Positions 16,655 through 22,705 of a DNA stretch of 37,066 nt are shown piece by piece. The stretch covers positions 1 to 37,066 of the forward strand of contig MPMI01000049.1 of NCBI GenBank assembly GCA_002238415.1, in the 5' to 3' direction. The notes under the pieces were generated by a model. It did no database searches and was not told the DNA's origin. It worked only from the letters and a program-made list of their open reading frames with translations. Position 1 is the stretch's first letter. The number at the start of each line of letters is the position of its first letter. The DNA is from Desulfurellaceae bacterium bin18 (GTDB taxonomy: Bacteria; Desulfobacterota; Binatia; Bin18). The position numbers and the translations under genes are program-made.

Positions 16655-16682
16655 CCTTCCGATAAGCGTCATTATCGGAGGG
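16655..16682. other. Stem-loop upstream of the hsdM remnant
   Basis: CCTTCCGATAA (16655-16665) pairs with TTATCGGAGGG (16672-16682) around the loop GCGTCA: 10 Watson-Crick pairs and one G-T pair. There is no following T-run, so it is not a standard terminator. It could be an operator or a mobile-element end. The rest of 16541-16709 shows no gene. Confidence 0.5.
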
Positions 16683-16709
16683 AATAGACCGGAGCGTTGA
16701 TTGGAAGTT

Positions 16710-16872
16710 ATGGACGCCGCGGAGTACAAGCATGTTGTTCTCGGCCTGATCCGACGCCTTCAAGGAGACGTACGCCCGCCTTGAAGCCGAACGGGCCGAG
16801 GGCGCCGAGTTCTACACCCCGTACTGCGTGGTCAAGCGGTTGGTCGAGATGCTGGAGCCCATCAAGGTCGGG
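16710..16872 (+). pseudogene. Degraded hsdM (type I restriction DNA methyltransferase) fragment
   Basis: The first 14 codons read MDAAEYKHVVLGLI, the typical start of HsdM. The sequence then shifts frame, and the next frame gives SDAFKETYARLEAERAEGA followed directly by EFYTPYCVVKRLVEMLEPIKVG. In intact HsdM, FLKYI-like residues join the first two pieces and a long helical region separates the last two. So there is one small frameshifting deletion and one large internal deletion, and the catalytic part downstream is gone. The piece is clearly non-functional. With the HsdR-like gene at 17633-18223 it marks a decayed type I restriction locus. Confidence 0.82.
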
Positions 16873-16910
16873 TCTATTATGGCATGGAAAACAGTACAGA
16901 GGAGGCTTAG

Positions 16911-17327
16911 ATGGCTAGAATACCGCCCCCAGAGTGCCCGCGTCCCGGATTAGAGAGGCGTTTGAGGGATGCTGGTATGAGGGGATGGATGAACAACGAG
17001 AGAGTTCAGTCAGGTAATTTCTATGGCTGGAGTAGGGCGGGGGGACTGGGTGTTGGTGTATACTCACCGAGGAGTAGAGATAAGCTTGTCTCGCTTTTCC
17101 ATATCAACAGTCAGCGTCCAAATAGGGTATATTTTAGGGCTCAGCGCCTCCGTTATTATCTCCCAGATATACCACTTGATGCGATAGACCGCTGGATACA
17201 CTTCATCCATAACGCTTTGCATCCTCGTAACACTGCAAGCTACCATGTGGTGCAACGAGCCTTGGTCGAGGAGAACCTTGACGAAGTGTTGCGGTTGATG
17301 GAGCCCCTGAGGGGATGTGTATCCTGA
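16911..17327 (+). CDS. Orphan 138-aa protein, not recognised
   Basis: I do not recognise this protein. It is preceded by AGGAGG six bases before its ATG, a strong sign it is a real gene. It starts MARIPPPECPRPGLERRLRD, has a Gly/aromatic-rich middle (SGNFYGWSRAGGLGVGVYS), a basic stretch with PNRVYFRAQRLRYYLPDIPL, and a helical C-terminus (DAIDRWIHFIHNALHPRN... and EENLDEVLRLMEPL). There is no signal peptide or membrane segment. The alternating charged and aromatic residues suggest a small soluble alpha/beta protein. It lies directly after the hsdM remnant, in AT-richer DNA than the window average, and its stop is 4 bases from that of the opposing NYN-like fragment. A role in the restriction island is only a guess from position. 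Confidence 0.6.
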   Translation: MARIPPPECPRPGLERRLRDAGMRGWMNNERVQSGNFYGWSRAGGLGVGVYSPRSRDKLVSLFHINSQRPNRVYFRAQRLRYYLPDIPLDAIDRWIHFIHNALHPRNTASYHVVQRALVEENLDEVLRLMEPLRGCVS

Positions 17328-17331
17328 AAAC

Positions 17332-17493
17332 TCATAGTCGAAAGCTGTAACGTTCTGTACGCAGTTTAGCAATAGCTTCTTGTTGTCCTAACTTCATGTT
17401 TGTTCGTTTTCGGTTCTGCTTAGAATCGGTGAGCGCAGTAGCTCCCGCTGCATACAGATAACCGGCATCAGCGAAAACAGCGACACCTGTCAT
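17332..17493 (-). pseudogene. Truncated NYN/LabA-type domain gene (53 codons)
   Basis: A 53-aa frame begins MTGVAVFADAGYLYAAGA and continues TALTDSKQNRKRTNMK before ending at TGA. The opening resembles the first beta-strand and Asp of NYN (PIN-like, LabA/DUF88) nucleases, in which a V-F-x-D-x-G/N-N/Y start carries the first metal-binding Asp (here D9). Full domains are about 150 residues, so this is a truncated remnant or a very short derivative. GAGG lies 8 bases before the ATG. It is convergent with the orphan gene, with 4 bases between the stops. Confidence 0.5.
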
Positions 17494-17503
17494 AGCATAG
17501 CCT

Positions 17504-17534
17504 CAAAATAATAAAGGGCCTCCTGCGGAGGCCC
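17504..17534 (-). terminator. Rho-independent terminator, - strand
   Basis: GGGCCTCC (17516-17523), loop TGC, GGAGGCCC (17527-17534) form a perfect 8-bp GC stem. Read on the - strand it is followed by TTTATTATTTTGA, a good U-tract. It lies about 100 bases after the stop of the HsdR-N-like gene and would end that transcript. On the + strand no T-run follows. Confidence 0.85.
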
Positions 17535-17632
17535 TCAGCTAACTCGACTACCCAACTATATAATTAACGGAGTAGTCCGAGTAGAATCAGCCTACTGTCC
17601 GATGTCGGATATGTTAAGGTATTCCCGATTCC

Positions 17633-18223
17633 TCAATTGAATCGAGGATCAGCAGTCCCGTCCATTTTGATTTCTTCTGGTTTGGGTAGGAATATTTTCT
17701 CAATTTTGCCACCATCCAGCAGACGTTTGCGAGAGAGGCTCCATAGATCTCTTGCGCACTGAACAGTATCGACATGAGAGATGGCTATATCTAGCGTTGC
17801 TGTGTTATTGCCGTAATTGTCTTGGAGGTCATATGCCCTCCAAATATGTCCACTGGTCATAAGGCCATATCTTACCGCGATATTTTTATTCTCCTTTACA
17901 AGCTTGCTATATTCCCGAAGTTGCTTTGGATTTAGGGGTCCACCTAACTTCTTGGCCTCTATCAGCATAAACGGTCTACCTTCACTATCCATCAAGGCAT
18001 AATCAACTGCATTTCTTTTCCCTTGGGCTGGTCGATATTCGGGTATTACTTGTGTAGGGTCAGCAAGGTCCCATCCCAGAGCCACTAGTAGTGGGTCAAT
18101 CAAGGCGTAACGAGTGGCACCTTCGTTCTCTCTGAAAATGTCTCCGTACTTTTTGGTCGGCTCCATAAAAAGACGCCTGCACACTAACTTTATAGTCTTT
18201 TCTAAATCGCTCTCGTTGCACAT
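17633..18223 (-). CDS. Stand-alone HsdR N-terminal-domain-like endonuclease
   Basis: The 196-aa protein matches the N-terminal nuclease domain of type I restriction R subunits (HSDR_N-type, PD-(D/E)XK fold) without the helicase and C-terminal parts. Landmarks are ATRYALIDPLLVALGWD, a VDYALMD strand (Asp74), LIEAKKLGGPL with Glu89 and Lys91 as the probable catalytic pair, and YGLMTSGHIWRAYDL. Solitary proteins of this kind are common in defence or mobile regions. The ATG at 18223 has AAGGTGG eight bases upstream; a GTG six codons earlier (18241) is an alternative. A terminator lies at 17504-17534. DNA here is distinctly AT-richer than the surrounding genes, which suggests horizontal transfer. 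The C-terminus is charged and ends ADPRFN. Confidence 0.75.
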   Translation of the reverse strand: MCNESDLEKTIKLVCRRLFMEPTKKYGDIFRENEGATRYALIDPLLVALGWDLADPTQVIPEYRPAQGKRNAVDYALMDSEGRPFMLIEAKKLGGPLNPKQLREYSKLVKENKNIAVRYGLMTSGHIWRAYDLQDNYGNNTATLDIAISHVDTVQCARDLWSLSRKRLLDGGKIEKIFLPKPEEIKMDGTADPRFN

Positions 18224-18279
18224 GCTCGTATCCACCTTCACAAATGTATCAACTCAGCAATACACTATGGCGGCGAGGG

Positions 18280-18414
18280 TATCCATTGGTCTCTGGCAGC
18301 TCCAAGACCGTCCACCAAGCCGGCATCTCGGTCCGGGGCAATATTATTTCGGAGGAGACAACCTCGCCTGAGGCGCTTGGAGAAAATATTATTCATTGGA
18401 TTAAACACGACTGA
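18280..18414 (+). pseudogene. Remnant 3' end of a diverged YcgN-type gene
   Basis: The last 44 codons of a YcgN homologue with its TGA stand alone: YPLVSGSSKTVHQAGISVRG, then NIISEETTSPEALGENIIHW and IKHD. Against the intact gene at 14929-15372, 28 of 44 residues are identical, with AT-richer codons. There is no start and no upstream homology. It marks the far edge of the accessory segment that begins right after the intact gene. Confidence 0.88.
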
Positions 18415-18423
18415 CCCCGCGTA

Positions 18424-18460
18424 CCCTTCGACTTCGCTACACTACGCTCAGGGAGAACGG
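18424..18460 (+). repeat. REP-like palindromic repeat, copy 2
   Basis: The sequence runs CCCTTCGACTTCG, then CTACACTACGCTCAG, then GGAGAACGG. Its complement shares CCGTTC-N3-CTGAGCGTAG and CGAAGTCGA with the block at 9336-9385; only the middle differs (TGTAG against CCCCACAGGGG). It lies 10 bases after the YcgN remnant stop, in the non-coding stretch before the monooxygenase gene. Confidence 0.7.
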
Positions 18461-18501
18461 ATGTCTCGCCATTATCACTCTCCACTTGCTCCTCTCCCCG
18501 G

Positions 18502-18527
18502 CCCTTCGACAAGCGCCGCCTGAACGG
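18502..18527 (+). repeat. REP-like palindromic repeat, shortened copy 3
   Basis: CCCTTCGACAAGCG followed by CCGCCTGAACGG keeps both ends of the REP-like family (CCCTTCGAC and GAACGG) with a shorter, altered middle. Orientation is the same as the copy at 18424. Nothing else is evident between 18414 and 18564. Confidence 0.5.
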
Positions 18528-18564
18528 CTATAGTCGGCACCGCATATTTGCCACGGAGTGATAC

Positions 18565-19572
18565 ATGGGTCAGAAACGCTGGTCGCTATCGGTGCCTCTG
18601 GAAGGGTTCAGCCTTACAGAGCATGTTGAAATCGCGCGGGAAGCCGAACGGGCCGGCTATACTGACGCCTGGTCCATGGAGGTCGATGGCGTCGATTGTT
18701 TTGCCCCGCTGGCCACCCTGGCCCAGGCAACAGACCTGCGGCTGGGCACGGCGATTGCCAATGTGTATACGCGCGGGCCGGCGACCTTGGCCATGAGCGC
18801 GGCGGGCCTGGCCGAACTCGCACCAAACCGGTTTTGTCTGGGTATCGGCGCGGGTTCGCATCCGATTGTCGAATTCTGGAACGGTGGGAAGTTTGCCCGC
18901 CCGGCAGTCCGGGTACGAGAAATGCTGGCCTTCCTGCGTCAGGCATTTAGCGGGGAGCGCGTCACCTTTGAGGGCGAGACCTTTACGGTCAAAGGCTTTC
19001 GGTTCAGCCGCCCGCCACAGACTCCCATTCCCATCCACGTCGGCGCGCTGAAACCGATGATGCTGCGGATCGCCGGGCAGTATGCCGACGGAGCAATTAT
19101 CAACTGGCTCTCCGCCGATGACGTCAAAAAGTCGGTCGCCGTCGTGCATGAGGCGGCTCAGGCCGCCGGCCGCAGTCCTGACGAGGTGGAAATCACCGCC
19201 CGGATTTTCATCAGCGTTGACCCACCCGGCCCGGCGGTGGAGACCGGCATCCGACGGCATATCAATACCTATTTGAACGTGCCGGTGTATAAGGCATTCC
19301 ACCAATGGCTGGGTCGGACCGACCTGCTAGGTCCCATGTGGGAGGCGTGGGCCGGCGGCGACCGCAAGGCTGCCGTGGCCGCAGTGCCGCCGGAGGTCAT
19401 GCAGGATTTATTTATTCAGGGCTCGCCGCAAGAGATGAGCGCGCAGGTGCAGCGCTATCTGGATAACGGAGTGGACACGGTCTTTCTGCAAATGCAGTCA
19501 TTTGAAACCGACCCGGCCCAAAAGCGCGCCAATATCCTGAACGCCCTCCGCAGCCTCGCCCCCAACCCCTAG
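18565..19572 (+). CDS. Luciferase-like monooxygenase (LLM), probably F420- or FMN-dependent
   Basis: The 335-aa soluble enzyme has the LLM TIM-barrel. Visible landmarks are the N-terminal strand and SLTEHVEIAREAERAGYTDAW, the LRLGTAIANVYTRGPATLAM block, FCLGIGAGSHPIVE (the cofactor-contacting G-x-G-x-G region), KGFRFSRPPQTPIPIHVGA and QYADGAIINWLSADDV. The overall pattern resembles F420-dependent tetrahydromethanopterin reductase-like members more than true luciferases, but cofactor and substrate cannot be settled by eye. GGAG precedes the ATG by 6 bases. It starts a section of conserved genes right after the accessory segment, and its stop codon interlocks with that of the opposing DUF4149 gene. 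Confidence 0.88.
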   Translation: MGQKRWSLSVPLEGFSLTEHVEIAREAERAGYTDAWSMEVDGVDCFAPLATLAQATDLRLGTAIANVYTRGPATLAMSAAGLAELAPNRFCLGIGAGSHPIVEFWNGGKFARPAVRVREMLAFLRQAFSGERVTFEGETFTVKGFRFSRPPQTPIPIHVGALKPMMLRIAGQYADGAIINWLSADDVKKSVAVVHEAAQAAGRSPDEVEITARIFISVDPPGPAVETGIRRHINTYLNVPVYKAFHQWLGRTDLLGPMWEAWAGGDRKAAVAAVPPEVMQDLFIQGSPQEMSAQVQRYLDNGVDTVFLQMQSFETDPAQKRANILNALRSLAPNP

Positions 19573-20066
19573 CGCCGTTCAAACGCGGAGAGCAGGAGAT
19601 ACAGCACCCCCATACCCAGGTTGGCTTTCACCAGTTGGGTGTAGCGGTGGTGAAGCCGTGTAAACTCGTCTCGAAAGTGTTGTTTTGTCGCATCGAAATT
19701 ATCGAAATCCTGAATCTCGACGACCCGCAGATATTCCAACCGGTCGCTCACGACCAGGGCGTAATAGATCAGCGTGGCAACCATGGCCACCACGAGCACC
19801 GTCTTCACCAAGCGCACGGCCGTCCACCAGTCCGAACGCAGCAAAAAGTAAATCGCCGACGCGGCCATAGCCGCAGCCGCAATAAATTCGAGGCGGTTCA
19901 GCTTGGCCAGCACTGCGGCGTTCACGTTTCCGGCCAGGTTGATCGTGGGCAGTTCTTGAAAGACCGTGCCGGCCACGGCAAAGCCGAACCCGGCCAGCGC
20001 GCCAATCCAGACACCGGCGGCAAGCGTTTCCATAAAGACAAAGAGTCGATCAAAAAAAAGCTTCAT
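19569..20066 (-). CDS. DUF4149-type membrane protein
   Basis: The 165-aa product has four hydrophobic segments and matches the DUF4149 (TMEM205-like) pattern: FVFMETLAAGVWIGALAGFG at the start, KLNRLEFIAAAAMAASAIYF in the second segment, LVKTVLVVAMVATLIYYAL in the third and KANLGMGVLYLLLSAFERR at the end, with a charged His/Arg-rich loop (FRDEFTRLHHRYTQLVK). No molecular function is known for the family. Start was set at MKLFFDRL, 10 bases after the upstream epimerase stop. It is the last gene of the ABC-lipocalin-epimerase operon. Its TAG overlaps the TAG of the opposite gene in the shared CTAG at 19569-19572. Confidence 0.82.
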   Translation of the reverse strand: MKLFFDRLFVFMETLAAGVWIGALAGFGFAVAGTVFQELPTINLAGNVNAAVLAKLNRLEFIAAAAMAASAIYFLLRSDWWTAVRLVKTVLVVAMVATLIYYALVVSDRLEYLRVVEIQDFDNFDATKQHFRDEFTRLHHRYTQLVKANLGMGVLYLLLSAFERR

Positions 20067-20076
20067 ACTGCGCCCG

Positions 20077-21498
20077 TTACTCGGGTCGGCCGGTCCCGGC
20101 CTCTTTGCCCAGCACATGCCGGAGGGCATTCTCCAGTTGCGGATAACGAAATGTATAGCCGGTCCGCAGGAGTATCCGTGGTTCAACTCGGGTGCTGGCA
20201 AGCAGCAGAGTGTCGGCCATCTCGCCAAAGGCAAACCGGGCCGCAAAGGCCGGGACGGGGAAGAACGTCGGACGTCCCAGGACTGTACCGAGCGTTCGGG
20301 TATATTCCTGATTCGTCACAGCCTCGGGACATACCGCATTGATCGGGCCACTGACTTCGTCGTTGGTTATCGCGTGCTGTATCACCCCAATAACGTCGTC
20401 CAGGGCAATACAACTCATATACTGGCTGCCCGCGCCAATAACGCCGCCCAGGCCGAGTTGAAACGGCAACAGCATTTTTTTCAGCGCCCCGCCGGCAGGA
20501 CTGAGGACAATTCCGATCCGCAGCAGGGCGGTCCGTATCCCCGCATCGGTCAGCCCGGCCGTGGCGGCCTCCCAGTCACGACAGACCTCGACCAGGAACC
20601 CCTCGCCCGCCCCGCTCTCTTCGCTCAGGGTTTCGTCTCCACGATCTCCGTAATACCCTATCGCCGAGGCACCGACAAAGACCTTGGGCGGCTGGGCACA
20701 TTGGGTCAGCGCTTCACACAGCAGCCGGGTTCCCTTGACCCGGCTGTCCCGAATGCGGCGTTTGCGCTCGGGGGTCCAGCGCCCGGCGGCAATGTTCTCT
20801 CCGGCCAGATGGACAACCGCGTCAAATCCTTCCAGCCCGGCCTGATCAATCGTTCCGGCAGCCGGAGACCAAGCGACTTCACCGTCTCCCCCGCTCGCCC
20901 CGTCCTTGCGAACCAGGCGCGTGACACTATGGCCACCCGTTGTCAGAAAGGGAATGAGCGCAGAACCAACCAAACCGCTTGCACCGGAGACGAGCACCTT
21001 CATCGGTCTTCCTCCATAGTTCAACTGATTACGCTGTGTATCATACGCGAGCACGTCCTGGCGCGTCACCGCATGCCGATAGGTGAAGAGTCGCTCCAAT
21101 TTTTGCCTGGTCCAGGCGCCACCGAGCACCCGGCCCAGACTGCCGCCCGGCAGCGCGTATTCAATCCGATCCTCCAAAATACAGCCTTCTCGTCCGTCCG
21201 CTTCAACCCGGTGGGTATGCTCCCAGCGGGCAAAGGGGCCGGAGATTTGGACATCTCGGAATTGGACTCCTGCTTCATAGTCGCAGTGTTCGGCGATCCA
21301 TTTTCGGGAGAGGGGACCAAGTCCCATGCGCAGCACCACCCGCCCACCGTTTTCAATGCCGCCGCGGCGTTCAATAATTTCCACCGACTCCCAGGGCGGA
21401 GTGAGGCGCTCAAACGCTCCCGGTCGCGCGTGCCACTGAAAGACCTCGGTCGCCGGCGCGGGAATATGCACCCGACGGATAAAAGTCTCCGTTCTCAT
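20077..21498 (-). CDS. SRPBCC domain fused to TIGR01777-type NAD-dependent epimerase
   Basis: This 473-aa fusion has two parts. Residues 1-160 form an SRPBCC (START-like) ligand-binding domain (FIRRVHIPAPATEVFQWHAR, RLTPPWESVEIIER, ISGPFARWEHTHRV). From about 165 a short-chain dehydrogenase/epimerase of the TIGR01777 (YfcH-like) family begins MKVLVSGASGLVGSALIPFL, followed by GFDAVVHLAGENIAAGRWT and VFVGASAIGYYGDRGD (YxxxD instead of the usual YxxxK) and a TIGR01777 C-terminal tail. The substrate is unknown; the fused domain suggests a bulky lipid or isoprenoid. Its ATG overlaps the stop of the lipocalin gene (ATGA at 21495-21498), so translation is probably coupled. The frame is open upstream of the ATG, but the overlap and conserved start decide it. 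Confidence 0.88.
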   Translation of the reverse strand: MRTETFIRRVHIPAPATEVFQWHARPGAFERLTPPWESVEIIERRGGIENGGRVVLRMGLGPLSRKWIAEHCDYEAGVQFRDVQISGPFARWEHTHRVEADGREGCILEDRIEYALPGGSLGRVLGGAWTRQKLERLFTYRHAVTRQDVLAYDTQRNQLNYGGRPMKVLVSGASGLVGSALIPFLTTGGHSVTRLVRKDGASGGDGEVAWSPAAGTIDQAGLEGFDAVVHLAGENIAAGRWTPERKRRIRDSRVKGTRLLCEALTQCAQPPKVFVGASAIGYYGDRGDETLSEESGAGEGFLVEVCRDWEAATAGLTDAGIRTALLRIGIVLSPAGGALKKMLLPFQLGLGGVIGAGSQYMSCIALDDVIGVIQHAITNDEVSGPINAVCPEAVTNQEYTRTLGTVLGRPTFFPVPAFAARFAFGEMADTLLLASTRVEPRILLRTGYTFRYPQLENALRHVLGKEAGTGRPE

Positions 21499-22691
21499 GA
21501 CATCCTGCCAAAAACAGCAGAGCCGGCCTTTTTTTCGCCATAGCCGGTCAGCTCGACATAGCCGTCGCCGGCAAGCGACCGGCCCTGCGCTGTCCCCTGC
21601 GCCCGGACCGCGCCTTCCCAATACCGAATCAGCGTGTGCATTTCCTGGTCAGCCATATACGGCGTAATCGTCAGCTCAATTGCCTCGCCCGGAATACGCA
21701 GCCGCCATTTGGCCGGGTAGACAGTGCCGTCGGCCGGGCTCCGCCAGGTTCGCAGCACCTCGATCTGAAAGTCCGCCGAGGTCAGGGCCTGCGATGTCCC
21801 ATCCGCGGCGACCAGGGTTCCGCTGCTGAGGGGGTGGATGTCGCCCGATTGCTGACGTATCTGATAGACTATTAATTCTTGTCCGTCTGTCAGCTGAATG
21901 GCAAACCAGTCCCAACCCTGGAGCGCCTCGCTCAGCACGCTTGTACTCCATTCCCGGTCCATCCAGCTCAGCCCCTGCACCTGGAATTCTTCGGCTCCCA
22001 ATCGAATGACGCCGTCTGAGCGCAGACGGGTGAGGGAATAATAATACGAAGCCTGCCCTGCCGCAGCACCTTTCTGACTCAGCCCGTTACGGCCGTGCAG
22101 GACGATAGGCTTCTCTGACCTCAGCCTGAGATCCAGCGCTACGTCCTGTTCTTCTGCGGACAACTGCATGGACACGGGCCGCTCCGCCGCCATCTCGCCA
22201 GTGACCGACCAGTCTTCGAGCCAGACGCGAAAGGGGGCAGCCGACGCGCCGGCCAAACCCAGCGCCGCCCGACTCAGGCGCTGAAAGGCATGAAAACGCT
22301 GCGCTGCCACGTCACTCAGGGCGAAATGGGCCATGTACACATCCTGCGTACCCCAGGCCGAGGTACGTCCGACCCGGTCTGTTGGCGCCTTCAGAGCTGT
22401 TCGGAAGAACGTAAGCTGGAATCCAAAATGGCGGCCTGCGGCAGACTTCAGATTGCCGGTGTAATACCACCACTCCGTCCGATAGGCCGGATGCGGTCCA
22501 TGATCGTCAGGGAATCGAAATACCCGCGGACGGTCTGCCCGCGCAAAGCCGGCCAACTCTCCCCCCAGCGCTTGGCTGAGCGACAGCCTGGGCTCCGCGG
22601 CTATATAGTCAGATGCTTGCCCGGCGAGATACCACTGCCCTACCCCGACCAGGACGGCTACCAGCAGCAGGATTCCAACGATACGACGCAT
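21495..22691 (-). CDS. AttH/CrtC-like lipocalin-domain protein of an ABC exporter locus
   Basis: The 398-aa protein has an N-terminal membrane/signal segment (IVGILLLVAVLVGVGQWYL) followed by the double lipocalin-like fold of the AttH/carotenoid-1,2-hydratase family. Landmarks are FPDDHGPHPAYRTEWWYYTG, HFGFQLTFFRTAL, YMAHFALSDVAAQRFHAFQR, AEEFQVQGLSWMDREWSTSV and WDWFAIQLTDGQELIVYQIR. The family name comes from Agrobacterium attEFGH, where a similar protein accompanies an ABC transporter; here it directly follows the permease (14 bases) and overlaps the SRPBCC-epimerase gene. It is probably anchored on the periplasmic face. A hydrophobic ligand handed to or from the ABC permease is an inference from context. 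Confidence 0.85.
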   Translation of the reverse strand: MRRIVGILLLVAVLVGVGQWYLAGQASDYIAAEPRLSLSQALGGELAGFARADRPRVFRFPDDHGPHPAYRTEWWYYTGNLKSAAGRHFGFQLTFFRTALKAPTDRVGRTSAWGTQDVYMAHFALSDVAAQRFHAFQRLSRAALGLAGASAAPFRVWLEDWSVTGEMAAERPVSMQLSAEEQDVALDLRLRSEKPIVLHGRNGLSQKGAAAGQASYYYSLTRLRSDGVIRLGAEEFQVQGLSWMDREWSTSVLSEALQGWDWFAIQLTDGQELIVYQIRQQSGDIHPLSSGTLVAADGTSQALTSADFQIEVLRTWRSPADGTVYPAKWRLRIPGEAIELTITPYMADQEMHTLIRYWEGAVRAQGTAQGRSLAGDGYVELTGYGEKKAGSAVFGRMS

Positions 22692-22705
22692 TCGCCTCTC
22701 ACCCG

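Noticed and set aside
19966..21543. 525-codon + strand open frame opposite the epimerase and DUF4149 genes
   Set aside because: The opposite strand encodes two well-recognised families with coupled starts; this frame has low-complexity composition and no family features.
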